The translations under genes were made by a program, and so were the position numbers. Below the pieces are notes generated by a model. The model had not been told where the DNA came from. It saw nothing but the letters and a program-made list of their open reading frames with translations, and searched no databases. Below are positions 34,330-46,894 of a stretch of DNA of 64,000 nucleotides, piece by piece. The DNA comes from Rutpela maculata (Eukaryota > Arthropoda > Insecta > Coleoptera > Cerambycidae): assembly GCA_936432065.2 (NCBI GenBank), contig OW386293.2, positions 31,074,234 to 31,138,233 on the forward strand, given 5' to 3'. How positions within the stretch are numbered: the first letter of the stretch is position 1; every line of letters starts with the position of its first letter.

Positions 34330-36160
34330 ACCCAATTTAAAAAAAAATGATTTGTTTTATATGTATTTTAACTTTAAATTTGTAATTAGATACTACTAGT
34401 CATATTTAATAAAGACTACATAGACTATTTAAATTATAATATGCATGTTTTAAATACTTGCCCTAATAAAACAAGCCTATATTTGTAGATTGGAAATCTA
34501 ACCCATAATTTTAGTAGTCTATTTTATTAATCATCAATGTTGAAAAATTATTCGAGCGAATTTTTTATGATGCAAAATTATTTCAAATAATATGATAAAC
34601 AATCATGGAAATGACGCAGATGTCACGAACTGGCAACAAACCACAATAGGGGGATGTTTTCTAAGTCTATTTGAAGCTTAAAACTTCCTTACTTGACAGT
34701 GTCTTAAGTTGGTAACACTTACTTCTATCTATCTTCTACTATCAGATAGCTAACCGAGGGTATATTTGGAATGAAAATACACATGCAAGTTATCCTGCAG
34801 ATAGCGAGCTCCGGTTATTTTATCTGTCAGATAGTTACTCACTGGATAAAATCTATTTATACTTAATTGAAAGTACCGGCCCTTAGTGTTACAATAGCGG
34901 AGTGCAATTTAATTTCGATCTCTCAGCCCTTTAGCACTTTCAGAGTAAAAAGTATGGCCTTGCCAGATATGTGGCTTATGCCCTGTAGATTACGATTCTA
35001 CTTGCCGTAAAAAATCGTCATGTACGTCAAGCTAGAAGGTGGCTAAGGAACACTCTACTTCCCCCCCATGTAAATAAAAATCGCCCTGTAGATAAAAATT
35101 CGTATTTTATTTTTGTTTTCAACTGTTTTGTACTACCTTTTAAACGATTGCCCCCTCCGCCCCAAAAATCTGGCTATGTCATTAGTCATGTATATTGGGG
35201 CACTAATCAATATTTTCTAACTAACCGCACCACGTGATAGAGCCAATCACGAAGCATATTTTACCCAAAAATCATTATATTCTCTGTAAAATTTCTATTT
35301 TTGAAATAAATAAATAAGTGAACTTTTACATAGGCTTATATGGCAGTAAAAACATCTACTCCAGTCATTATGTCTTTTGAGATCGACAGTCATCCATATC
35401 AGCGAGCCTTTGGGACTTGGTTGGGGGTCATTGATAAGAGTATTGGTGAATTGTCGGCATATTGCGAGACCGGGGTTTGCCACCACCGTTTTTTAAAAAT
35501 ATCTCGGCTAAAGTATACAGTGCATTTGGTCAAAATATAGCCACAGCAGAGAAAGAGAGACAGCAGGGAAACTTGAATGGCGGGAACGATTTGCGCAGAT
35601 CGCCGCGCACGAACCATTTTAGGTTAAAACCTTGGAAAACAGTGCGGGCGACGTAGGTACAATTTGGGTACAATTTATTTAGTTCATTGACGTACTTCGT
35701 GTTATTGTGTTATTTATTGTTTAACATTTCTCTATTATTTTCAAGTATGAGCTCTGTTTGTGCTGCAAAATATTTCCAGAACAAACGTTATTTGTGCAAA
35801 AAGTCTTTTTTAGATTCCCTACTGATCATAATAATAGGTAGGTAAAATTAACTGAAACTTTTTAGTTACAGATACTTGTATAGAGAATTAAATTTTCTAC
35901 AAAAAAAGAATGTGAGTGCATACTTGTGTATCTTTTTTAATACTTATGTACAGTGTGGCTTAATGCGGATTGAACGAATTTAAATGCATATATTGCCAAA
36001 GCAATAAAATATGGGTACTCTTTACCTGTAAATAAGGAATTATCGCAGGTAGAAAAATTTCGATGCGTTTTGTTTTATGTACATAAAATTGCTTAATTAT
36101 AAATTATTACATAAATTCCCTTCTATTCTGTTCTATGTATTTAGTTTATTTACTTTTTAC
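34330..36160. other. No recognisable gene; mildly CpG-rich island at 35340-35660
   Basis: 34720-34870 has further ATCTGTCAGATA-type short palindromes. 35340-35660 is GC-richer with CGCAGATCGCCGCGCACG but its frames overlap on both strands without domain signal; promoter or decayed exon cannot be decided. Confidence 0.3.
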
Positions 36161-36169
36161 TCTGTTTAG

Positions 36170-37108
36170 TAGTGATGGATAAAAGCTGTTATTTTTTAAT
36201 AACAGGTTTAAACTGCTACTGCTATTTTGAAATAACAGTTTAAAGTAAATGTTTAAAAATAACAGATCGCTGAGAAGTACTGACATTGGTATACCGCATC
36301 GCGCAGTTTGCAACTGTTAGTTCATAGACGTTATATTATACATTATGCTGCTGCCGCTGGCCGACGGGCAGAAAAAATTCTTTGATTTTTATGTTTTATA
36401 GAGGTATTAATTGATTTTTTCTTACGTTCATATACATATAAATAAAATATAAATAATTTTATTTATATAAATCATTTTTTAAGCCTCAACTTTTAATTAT
36501 TATTATATTATGTTAAATTAATAAAGAAATACCAGCATAGAAACACGCCAAACACAGCGTATGCAATGACAATATTGGAGATGCAGGTAAACGAAAATAT
36601 ACATATGGAGAAGAAAATATAAAAGCTCTGAACATATCATGATTTAAAAAACAGCTAAAAGTCAGTACATAAAGCGGATGGCTCGAGATTTCTACAAAAA
36701 TATTCAACTCAATTATGGCATTCCTTCATTTTTAAACTTGGTATGCGGGTAATCGAATATATACACACGGAGAAAAAAATCGAAAAGATTTGAATATGTT
36801 ATGATTAAAAAGCAACTAAGAAGTGTATACATAAAGCCGATGACTCAAGATACCCACAATAATATTCAACTTCACTACATTAGCGGTTGCGTTGCGATTT
36901 CATTATCTGCTACTGCTGTTTTCTGAATAACAATTTAATAGCAGTCAGCAAGAACATTTTTACTACGTCGTGTCGTTGATTGAAGAGTCTATTCACTCAA
37001 CGGTCGTGTTTCTTATCTGTTATTTTCGTACAGAAATAACAAGCTGCTAATGCTATTTACAAATAACAGTTATAAAATAACAGGTTGTTAAATAGCAACT
37101 CATCTCTA
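36170..37108. mobile_element. hAT-type non-autonomous element, 939 bp, with 8-bp target duplication
   Basis: Ends TAGTGATGGATAAAAGC and (reversed) TAGAGATGAGTTGCTAT; CTGTTTAG flanks both sides perfectly (36162-36169, 37109-37116). Subterminal regions are filled with ATAACAG/CTGTTATTT repeats. An internal ~165-bp segment is tandemly duplicated (about 36590-36720 and 36745-36880; shared GGAGAAAAAAAT, CAGTACATAAAGC, ATATTCAACT). No transposase frame. Confidence 0.93.
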
Positions 37109-37116
37109 CTGTTTAG

Positions 37117-38225
37117 TTCGCAAGATGCCTCGACGTAGTTATATGACTTATTAGTCATATAACGGCTATATCTGTTTCAAGAAAATTAATAAAATTGGAA
37201 AGTCGAAATGGCCGGCTCACTATAGCGGCCTAAATTTGAGTCAACTTTTTTAGGAACTTTCTGTGTTGGATAATTTATAGATTGTCATATTATTTGGTAG
37301 TCTGATTTTTATGATAAAAATTGGATGGAACGTGTTATATTACTCATTATTTTTAGTTATAATGAACCCGTAGTGGAACGCAGGCATTCTACTATTTGAT
37401 ATAATATAATTATCATCACTTAACTCAAGTAACGAAGGCCCTTCTGTTATGAAACACCCCAAATGAAGGTATGAAGAAACTATTGTTCTATTTTTTTGAG
37501 CTATTTTTATTTGAAAGAATACTAAAAAAAAATTATATCATGTATGTATTTATAAAAGAAAATTCTGTTTCATACGCTTTTACTTCCTATTTTTACAAGT
37601 TGGAAAAAAAATTACATATGACTTTTTTAGATATCTAAAATTATTGTGTATTTAAAGAAATCAATAGAGTTGTCTGTTACTTTGTGATATTCCATTATAA
37701 CAGGTAACGAATACATTTTCTTGTTAAATATCACAATATTTTCTTTGTTTATGACTAAGTACAGTTTCGTAGTTTCCAGTCTACATTTTCAAGCACACAG
37801 ACTGTTTAATTTGAATTGGATAATACGGTCCTGTCGGAAACATTTAAATTGTTTGGAATCCAACTTTTTACCCGAAATGGCGACTTCAAGGTGAATCATT
37901 TTAGTCACGCCAACACACGAGAGTTTCTTTGCTGTCTCTCTATCTATGCTGTGATATAGCGGCCATATGTTGCTTTCTAGTGGAAAATAGACACCGTATT
38001 CGTATTCGCCAGATGTAATTTAACCAGAGATCATACTCCAAACGTATGTTTTGCGCCAATATGAGTGATTGTAATAAAAAAAACAAACAAAAAATGACCG
38101 CCTTCTTGGTTCCTAAGAGAAAATGTTGACACGACCTAATCGAAAATGGTGTAAGAACCAACCATGCCAAATGGCACCCCGTGAAGTTGAAGTGCAGTAG
38201 AAAATTTTTTACCGCACCCACGTAA
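37117..38225. other. No recognisable gene
   Basis: AT-rich, no coding or repeat signal recognised. Confidence 0.35.
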
Positions 38226-38400
38226 TGGGCTTAGAATGTCATCAAATGTCGAGATTTAAGGTTTTTTTAAAGATTTTAAAATTTCTTTCTATCGTTCCAT
38301 GCAACGTTTTTTTGTGCGCACGATTACTCTGGAACGGTTTATGATATTGACTTAAAATTTGGTACACGTATGTATTATAACGAGATCTAGTACTATAGTA
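38226..38400 (+). mobile_element. Helentron/DINE-1-like fragment
   Basis: Left part only: GGGCTTAGAATGTCATCAAA, GTGCGCACGATTACTCTGGA, GGTACACGTATGTATT, ending at GAGATCTAG. Confidence 0.8.
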
Positions 38401-38939
38401 CAGTAACTAGTAGTTTTAACTTCGGAATGATGTCATATGAAACGGATTTATTTCATTTTTGGCAACTTAGTAGTAGTTGTTTTGAAAAAAATTTCCATCC
38501 GCCGCATTAGAGCCACCATTTTGAATTTTTTAATTTTGACTTCAGATTCGTAATCGGTAATTACAAAAACATAACTATCCTACGTTTCAAAAATAAATTA
38601 GTAATACTTTTTCAAATATTGAATATTTAAATTTAGGGGTGGTTTTCACCCCTCGAGTGTAAGAGCAAGTGTCCGGACCATATAGAAACTGAAGACGATA
38701 CCTTTTACTACAACAATAACCCATAGAGAAAAATTATCACTACATATGAAATTATTCCGAAATTTTACATATTTCATTTTACCTCTAAGTACTGTCCTAT
38801 TTTCACGCAATAATTATGATTTATATAAAAGTTGTTTGAGACACCCAGTACATTACTTTATTGTTACATAGAAATCATTATTAAAATATTTACAAACAGA
38901 AATTGCTGAGACAGCAGCAAGCTGGTGCATTCACCCGAG

Positions 38940-39367
38940 TTACTTGTTATCTAGGTAACTGCTGAATTGCCAAAGAATAGCTAGAAAATATTTTAGTTTC
39001 AAAATTCAGTTGGGTTTTGATTCAGGGGACGAATTGGTGGTGGCTTGGTGCGTGGCCCAACTCCCCCCTTAGAGGTGAGCCCCCAGGGTGTGTTTAATGT
39101 AAGTACTAATTATTCTGTTTCATTGTGTGTTGTTTCTTTCTTAATAAACCTGTACCTTACTTGTTATCTAGGTAACTGCAAAAGAACAACTAGAAAATAT
39201 TTTAGTTTCAAAATTCAGTTGGGTTTTGATTCAGGGGACGAATTGGTGGTGGCTTGGTGCGTGGCCCAACTCCCCCCTTAGGGGTGAGCCCCCAGGGTGT
39301 GTTTAATGTAAGTACTAATTATTCTGTTTCATTGTGTGTTGTTTCTTTCTTAATAAACCTGTACCTT
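38940..39367. repeat. 217-bp tandem duplication, LTR-like
   Basis: Two head-to-tail copies starting TTACTTGTTATCTAGGTAAC at 38940 and 39157. Each ends in CTTTCTTAATAAACCTGTAC, which includes an AATAAA signal as in the R region of an LTR. 39470-39520 (GTCGTGACACGTGGTGGGC) could be an LTR edge, but no gag or pol is present. Confidence 0.8.
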
Positions 39368-39547
39368 GTTTTCTACCACAATGTTTTATTTGCAAGTATT
39401 CATTTAATTCATTAAATTCAAATCCTCTTGCAAGCAAGCGAGTATTTTAAAGGAACCCCGTCACAGCGGCCCGAGGGTCGTGACACGTGGTGGGCATAAT
39501 ATGTGTTGGGAGTAATTATTAACCAACCCCAACCCGTAGACGTGACA

Positions 39548-39703
39548 CTATTAGATTATATTTTAAACCTATTTCATTGAAAGGTTAGAGGGTAAATGGG
39601 GATAATATAAGTAAGGCAAGCAATTAGGAGTAGATAAAGTTGGGGTGGGTATAGTGTATGTACGGGAAGTTAAGGTTTCAAATTTTTTGGCATCGGCCAC
39701 TAT
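39548..39703 (+). mobile_element. Helentron/DINE-1-like fragment abutting piggyBac
   Basis: Middle segment (ATTAGATTATATTTTAAACC to TTTTTTGGCATCGGCCACT). It replaces the rest of the piggyBac-like coding region at about 39704. Confidence 0.7.
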
Positions 39704-40255
39704 CACTTGTGGTCTCCCAAAACATTCTTCTCCTTGGTAGAGGCACATAGCCGCTAAGAAGTAATATTGCAAAAAACGATCTAATTTCGTCGACTGTCAC
39801 ATCCCCCGTTTTGTTTTTTTTGTGCAGCATATAAATTTGTGTACTTGACAAACAAGTCAACCATTTCGGCATCAAAAAAATTACAAAAAATTTCTATCGG
39901 CGATAAATTATTTTGCACAATGGCAAAAACTGGCCATTTGACTTCATTAGCTTTTTATCATCAGTGGTCCAGTCATATGTTTTTTTTGCAAGCTATTTGG
40001 ATTATAGAGAGTGGTATGTTATTATCATCATCATCATTATCAAGGGAAGTAGTGATTTCTGCTTCGGCTCGTAACTGGCTTCCTGGCAAGTTATTTATTG
40101 ATACGAAATATTCATCCCCCGAATCTTCATCGGTGTTATCTTTGCAAGCATTTATGGGTGGCACCAAGGTTATAGTTACTTCATGGTTGGTGATATTTGA
40201 GGTACTAGGATCATCATCTTCAAAAGCAGCTAATAATTTGTGGAGCGTAAGTCCT
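39704..40255 (-). pseudogene. piggyBac-like transposase, N-terminal part, exon 2, frameshifted
   Basis: After the acceptor (TTGCAG before 40255) it reads GLTLHKLLAAFEDDD, then PPINACKDNTDEDSGDEYF and NNLPGSQLRAEAE, an acidic N-terminus typical of PGBD-type proteins. It shifts frame near 39900 to SPIEIFCNFFDAEMVDLFVK (the conserved pre-catalytic helix region) and again near 39820 to DVTVDEIRSFFAILLLSGYV, PLPRRRMFWETTSD. The catalytic DDD core is absent because the sequence stops at 39704. Family members cut and paste DNA at TTAA; this copy cannot. Confidence 0.9.
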
Positions 40256-40468
40256 CTGCAACAGAAATAAAACATTATAAAAAACATGTTATAAGAAAAA
40301 TAAACATGTATATTTCTATTGTCCTTTTAAAAGGACATCCATGTTTTTTGCTTAGTAGACACCTTTGGAGTAGTTAAAATTTTTATCTGACAAATAAAGC
40401 ACAGAAACAGTACTATTCTAAGTAAAAATTACCATATATCAAACATAAAACAACATTTTTATACTCAC

Positions 40469-40500
40469 CCAACTAATCTAAGGTCAACTGGCTTATCCAT
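40469..40500 (-). pseudogene. piggyBac-like transposase, candidate exon 1
   Basis: ATG at 40500 opens MDKPVDLRLVG and ends at a canonical GTGAGT donor (40468-40463). Joining to the acceptor at 40255 keeps the frame (phase 2) into GLTLHKL. The 213-bp interval is thus a probable intron. Confidence 0.6.
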
Positions 40501-40509
40501 TTTTCTGCC

Positions 40510-41635
40510 GGTAAACATTCACACACCCGTATTTCTTGACACTTAGGAAATAACTGGCATTTGTCGATAAACGTGGGTTCCTACATCATTACAATAACGA
40601 TATCCATGGCGCCATCTATAGATTCGCTAATAAATAATGACTTTGCAGCTTAAGAGCGCTCCGGAGTGTGGTAAATTTGCGAATCGTAATTACTCTCATA
40701 TGAACCGTTATTTTAAAATTTGGTTTTCGCTATTATTTCTTTTGAGATGTTAGAATTGTGGAAAATGGGGAAGATAATTCAAAAAAAATATATATGCATT
40801 TATTTCCTTCATTTTTGTTTTTTTTGAGAAAATTTTAGTTTTCCATGAAAGGTATAATTTATTTAGGAATTATCCCTGCGACAGAATTTAAAAAAAAATG
40901 AATTATATATTTTTAATTTGCATCCTAATATATCAAGGAATTTTTGCTGTTGAATTACAATCAAGATTGTCCGTTTCATTTATCGTTCTCCCTCGAAGAG
41001 AATCCTTTGGCCGGAGAACGTCGCGAGTAGCTATAAAAGTAATGTGTTTACAATTTACTAGTCATAGGCGGACTGAGCGAACCCTTAGAGATAACGCGCT
41101 TTATTTTTAATTTTGATATAAGAAACATATTTATATTTTACGTGAGAATAATTACGTAGTACGTTTACTTTCTAGGTTTGTGTGGTGTATCCATTGTATA
41201 AATTTTTTCGTTTTTTAAAGTCGGAGGAATTATTAAGACGTCGAAGGATCTCAAATATCTATTTTAACATTATCAGCAAAAGAAAAAATCGTAGACTATA
41301 ATTAGAGAAGTTTTCTAAAGTATTTATAAAAATTTATTAAAAACTTGTAAAATTAATAATATAGGTACAAAAAACGCAAAGCAAATGTGAGGCGAGAAAT
41401 TTTAAAATTATAAACAAATTTGGATATAGTTTTAATTAATTGAATAGTGCCACTCCTTCATTGTTGGTAAGTTGTTTATAACAAAAATTAACCAAAAATT
41501 TTGAGAAATAACCATAGTAAACATTATACTCTGCTCGATTTACTGAGCATTTCATACAATTGTTGTATGTTTTATATGAGCTTTTTTGTAAAGAATGTTA
41601 ATTTTAGGCATCTTTATTATACTCTTTGCAAAAAC
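40510..41635. other. No recognisable gene
   Basis: AT-rich spacer; an open frame at 40898-41110 has a hydrophobic start but no supporting homology or codon signal. Confidence 0.3.
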
Positions 41636-42262
41636 GAAGAGTATAATGCATTTGATCGGCACATTTCTAAAACCGCAAATATCGCTTGTAGAGAAAAAAA
41701 TGTCATATAAGTCCGATTGTATTGAAATTTGGAAAGTAAGGTAGTGTTAGCTAGAGGAAGAATCCTATTGTTTTTGAAGAAAATCAATCAGTAAATAATA
41801 AAGTTATTATTCATTTAATTTAAAAAAATATATTTTTTTAATTTTTGTCGCTTGTACTTAAATAGAAATCTTGCGAAATGTTATCTATATATATATTTTT
41901 TGTTTATTCATTTTACTAATATTTATATTTTATAATAATATATCCAATGTGTTGAAATATGATTTTCGAAACATATATATTACAAACATTCAATTTTTGT
42001 AGTAATGTGTGATGGTTCAAAGTTTTGCCTTGCAATACAAAGATCGTGTGTGAACCCCAGACAGGTTGGATGTTTTTTTTTTTTCAATTTTTTTTTCATA
42101 TATTTGTTTTCACAACAAAGTTGATATCGCAAAATTTAGGATGTCCAAAAACTAACATTATTTGCAAGAAAACAGCGAAGAGTATCCTATAGAATGTGTA
42201 ACAATTATATAAAAAGCTCAGTAAATTGGCGAAGAGTACGTTTCTAGCTTGTTTTATTTTAT
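41636..42262 (-). repeat. Dispersed repeat family C, inverted copy
   Basis: From TTTGATCGGCACATTTCTAA (41650) to GGCGAAGAGTACG...AGCTTGTTTT (42250) this is the reverse complement of 49452-50120, with the GACGGACA microsatellite lost. Confidence 0.8.
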
Positions 42263-43395
42263 TATGCAAATTTAGTTGATGAAACACTCGTCTGTATACA
42301 ATAAATGACTAAATCCAAACTATTTGTATTTTGCTTCGATTTCAAGTCAAAATTTACTCCAGTCAATCTGTACATTTGTAGGGTGTGAAAAAAACATTAA
42401 ATTTTTTCTTAGTATTGTAGGGGGATTCTTCATTAACAATCCAAGTTTTCATCCTCAGGTGGGGCTACCTTATCGACGACATCTTGTCATACGTTTGTTC
42501 GGAATAACTCTTCTGTTGATTGTACGGAAAAAGTATTTATTATTATGAATTTGGTAGACGATAAAGTTATCGAAAACTGTAATTTTTTTGAAGCAATTAA
42601 TGATTTAAAAGTAACGTCGCGAAAGTTTAATAATTAATTTCTCTACTATTGAACGAATAGATACGTTTGAATGCGGCTTATTGCTTACCGTGGGTAATAA
42701 TAGTATTTTATTCAACGAGCAAGTAATAGCTGTTATACGCGAATAGAATACTATATTTTATCTATGACCCTCTCTTCGCTTGAAATCATATTTTCACAAC
42801 AAAGTGCAAATTATTAAAAAAACATGATAGCAATTTTAAAATCAAGAAATCAATGTGTGTACGACAGATTGAATCGAGTCATGGCATGCACGATGTTTTT
42901 GAACTATAAAGCGTCTTTTGTGATAGACAAGTATTGAGTAATGAACATGAACTCTTCGAATTGGTTTTAACACAATGAGTAATGAATTATTAAGGCCGTG
43001 AGTAATGAGCTTATTACTTATTCAAAATATGTCTATAAAAACGAATCATTCAATAATCGTAGAAAATAGTATATTATTCAACGAATGATGGCTATTACTC
43101 AAGAGGATGACATTCACTGAGTGAGTAACAGCTATCACACGCGAGTAGAACACCATACTTTTTCTACAACTACTCAACAGGAAGTTGCGCTTTAAGAGTA
43201 TAATCTGCCCTAGGACAAATAATATTTTCATTGATATATATGAAAAAGGTTTATACGGGTGGGCGTGCTCCTTTGACCAATGAAATATGCCGTCTACGTA
43301 AACAGGCGGAGATTGTGTAATATAAGAGAAATAGTTCAAATATATTTCTGTCGTACAGAGTCGAATTTCGCGTTGGGTGCACAAGAATTTTTATT
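42263..43395. other. No recognisable gene; weak internal repeats
   Basis: GTAATA...TATTCAACGA...GCTATTA...CGCGA.TAGAA occurs near 42695 and again near 43065-43160, an old duplication. No coding signal. Confidence 0.35.
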
Positions 43396-43396
43396 T

Positions 43397-43457
43397 AAAG
43401 TAATTTGAGTAGGAAAACTGAATGCGGTTGTAGTGATTCCTTAGGCAGTGGTTTTTA
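43397..43457 (+). mobile_element. Helentron/DINE-1-like right-end scrap
   Basis: GTAGTGATTCCTTAGGCAGT preceded by a mutated GAATGCGG, then GGTTTTTAATT. Confidence 0.6.
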
Positions 43458-43728
43458 ATTAAAAGAAAAACTATCTGTAGGTATATAATGTATATTTACA
43501 GTGTACAGGGTGTCCTAGTTAACGCGTTATGTCCGATTTTCTCGGTAGTTTTTGAGATAAGTATTTTTTTCCGGGGAATCGATGCCGCTAAGAAACATAT
43601 AATTGAACATCAAAGAAGAATTGATCGGATTATTTATGTTCTTAATTGACTATTAAAGGAAAGTAAAAAAAGGCATGTAAATTTTAAATGGCAATGGCGT
43701 TCTTTTTCTTGAAAATAGAATATTAATT

Positions 43729-44196
43729 ACTTCCACATCCAGTGGAAGTATAGTAACAAAAAAATTTTTGAAAATTTTTATTGTTCAGATAGGCTTAGAC
43801 TGTCATGAAAGGTCGCCATTTTAAGTTTCAGAGTAAAAAAATGTCTGTCTGTCTGTCGGTCTAACTTTTTTGTGCGCACGATTACTCTGGAACCGTTTAA
43901 GATATTGACTTGAAATTTGGTACACGTATGTACTTTAACGGGATGTGGAACTAGATTATATTTTCATCTTATTCCATCGAAGGGTTGGGGTGTAAATTGG
44001 GGTAAATGGGGAGGTAAACAGGTAAATCAAGCAGGTAAGAATCCGTAAAATTGGTATTTAGTATATATAAGAGAAGCTAAGGTCTCAAAAAAATTTTTGA
44101 CATTAGCTACCCCCATTACGACCCCTACCAATTTTTTAAGGGGACGAAAAAAAAGTACAAGAACCAAAAACCTCAAAATATTTTTTTACTTCATAG
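43729..44196 (+). mobile_element. Helentron/DINE-1-like element, 3' truncated
   Basis: Complete left hairpin ACTTCCACATCCAGTGGAAG, microsatellite and middle region; stops after TTTTTTTACTTCAT. Confidence 0.9.
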
Positions 44197-44288
44197 GCCA
44201 AGAATTTTTATTGAAAAATTACCAAAAATCCTCGCTATGTTGGGGTAATTTCTATTATGAATAACTGGCAAAATAAGGATACATATAT

Positions 44289-44982
44289 TACTTCCACATC
44301 CAGTGGAAGTATAGTAACGACAAAAAAATTTTTAAAAATTTTTATTGTTCAAATAGGCTTAGAATGTCATGAAACGTCGAGATTTTAAGTTTGAGCGAAA
44401 AAAAATGTCTGTCGGTCTGTAACTTTTTTTTTGTGCGCACGTTTACTCTGAAACTGTTTGAGATATTGACTTGAAATTTGGTACGCATATGTACTTTAAC
44501 GAGATCTAGAACCAGATTATATTTTCATCTTGTTCCGTCGAAGGGTTGGGGGGTAAATTGGGGTAAATTTGGGGTAAATAGGTAAATCAACCAGGTAAGA
44601 GTTCATAAAATTGATATTTACTACATACAAGAGAAGCTAAGGTCTCAAAAAAAATTTTGGCATTAGCCACCCCCATTACCACCCTCATTACCACCCTCAC
44701 CCCATTGTTAAAGAGGATGGAAAACATTTTTGATTTAGTTTGTGTACAAGAACCAGAAACCTCAAAATATTTTTTTACCTTATCCACCCCCACTACCACC
44801 CTCTATCACCACCCCCACCTCACTACCGATGTGGGGTATCGTTTTATGGGTTTTTGAGGTAGACGATTTCAAATATTATATTATTAAACAATTATTTCCA
44901 CATACAACATTTTTTCGTTGTGAGTGACTTGGATAGAAAATCTGGATGTGGAAGTAGTGATTCCTTGGGCAGCGGTTTTTTT
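44289..44982 (+). mobile_element. Helentron/DINE-1-like element, full length (reference copy)
   Basis: The left end is a hairpin, ACTTCCAC-ATCCA-GTGGAAGT, followed by GTAACGACAAAAAAATT, a reduced GTCT tract and GTGCGCACG. The right end has CTGGATGTGGAAGT, the inverted partner of the left 14-mer, set 20-25 bp inside the terminus GTGATTCCTTGGGCAGCGG plus T-run. A terminal hairpin at one end with the same inverted 12-15-mer set inward at the other, plus a microsatellite, is the published layout of Helentrons and DINE-1-like elements. No protein is encoded. The Helentron assignment is inference; the element family itself is certain. Confidence 0.85.
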
Positions 44983-45054
44983 TATTGTTAAATTAGTGTA
45001 CAATATCGATAATTCTATCATTTCCAATCGAAATTAAAATTTTGTGGACATGCC

Positions 45055-46362
45055 TATTGAAAGTCGCATTTCGGAGATATGAACTTTACTTTGCTTTTTT
45101 TTAAAGGAACACTCCATATATGTACCATTTGAAACGCCATAAAAAAGCTTTGTATTTATATTATAATACATGGTGCTTATCTTAAACAAATTTTGTCTAA
45201 TTTACTATAAATTTACAATTTATCAAATTAGCCATGGAAAACAAAAGTATGTAAATTAAAATAAACAATATGTTAGTTCTGTCTAATTTCACGTTATTTT
45301 AAATAAAATGGAGAATTTCAATAATTGATACAGTGTGTTTCACTTGAAATGGTAACACCCCAATAACTTTTTTATTTTTTTTTCCGATTTGAATCACATT
45401 TTACTTAAGTATAGAACAAATTAGTATCTACTTATGACCAGAAAAACATTCGCCTCCTACGGTACCAAAGCCACCTGCGGTGCCAAAATATGTGGAGAAA
45501 ATCGGAAAATCATATTAGGCATTTTTTTATCGGAAAATTTTGTTAATAATTGTTCAGAATTGTCCAAAATGGCCAAAATTTAATCAAAATTAAAAAATGA
45601 AAAACTTGAAATTTTAAAAATTTTGAAAATAATTATTTAAAAAAAAACTGTAAATTGCTTTACAACTACCTGGCAGCCTGGGTTTAATTTCAAACAAAAT
45701 TGTCATAGTATAGTTTTCTAAACGAAAAAACACATTAAAATGATATTTTCGGACTTGCGACATTATTTTAATAAAAATTTATATATTTTTTATTTTGATT
45801 AAATTTTGGAGTTAAGGTTTCTGAACAATTCTGAACAAGTTTCATTGACAAAATTTTCCAATAAAAATATGCCTAATATGATTTTTTGATTTTATCCGCA
45901 TATTTTGGTAACGCAGGTGGCTTTGCATTTGTAGGAGGTGAATTTTTTTCTGGTCATAAGTAGATCCTAATTTGTTCCATACTTAAGTAAAATTTGATTC
46001 AAATCAGAAAAACAAATTAAAAAGTGAAATACACTGTATATATTTTTCGGACTACCATGACTTAATGTAAGAAAATATAAAACTTAATATCTACTATAGT
46101 TTTTAAGAAAAATACTGTGTCATATATCATTGAAAAGATTTTTCTATGGCCTTTCAAATGGTGTAAAAATATATGGGGGTGTTCTATTTAAAAAAACCAA
46201 GGTAAAGCTCATATCTCCGAAATTCGACTTGTTTGAGTTGTTTTGCTGAAATGATGTTTGGAAAATACATGTGATATCTCATAACTTTTATTTTTGAACT
46301 TATTTACGTAACTCCAAAAATAAAGAAGTTAAATGAGGTTCTAACGTTTGCACAACCACCCT
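45055..46362. mobile_element. Palindromic MITE split by another MITE
   Basis: The arm at 45055-45185 (AAGTCGCATTTCGGAGATAT, ACCATTTGAAACGCCATA) is matched in reverse at 46130-46245. The right end reads CCACCCTGTA, a mariner-type terminus; the left terminus is not clear. The element at 45331-46036 lies between the arms. Confidence 0.65.
45331..46036. mobile_element. Tc1/mariner-like MITE, 706 bp
   Basis: CAGTGTGTTTCACTT at the left and CAGTGTATTTCACTT at the right (reversed), each bordered by TA. Arms match over >150 bp (GACCAGAAAAACATTC / GAATTTTTTTCTGGTC; CTACTTATGACC / GGTCATAAGTAG). No open frame. Confidence 0.88.
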
Positions 46363-46894
46363 GTACTGTTGACTATAATAAGGAACTTTAGTCTAGTTAA
46401 TATAAAAAACACGTTCTCAAATAAATTAAACATGTTCTGATAGAACATATTAATAATAATAATTTTTTGTTTTTATGTCTTTGGTGTTTTTCAAAAAAAT
46501 TGCCGCCCTTGGATTTTGCCGCTATAGCCTCTATAGCCCCCCCCCCCCCCTAAATCCGCCACTGACTGCGCTCCGTCAGAAACCCTAAAATACCTATATG
46601 CATATTTGGAGCATATTTAATGTCTGATATATCAAAAAATATTACAACTAGATCTATCAATCTTTATATGTTTGAAATGAGGGATAAAGGATCTAAAAGA
46701 ATATGTAAAAATATACAGGGTTTTCATTTAAAAAAGCAACCTTCATTGTTATATCACGTAACATATGCAAGCAATTGTTTTTTAATTGCATTTAAAAAAA
46801 TATGTATACAACCCTACAACTCTTATACGAAACTTTTTTTATCTCCAATAATAACATAAATAAAAGGGGGGGGGGTCAAAATATAGTTATAATT

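Noticed and set aside
35340..35660. Overlapping frames in a GC-richer patch as a host exon
   Set aside because: Three frames on two strands are open without a preferred one and no conserved motif is visible.
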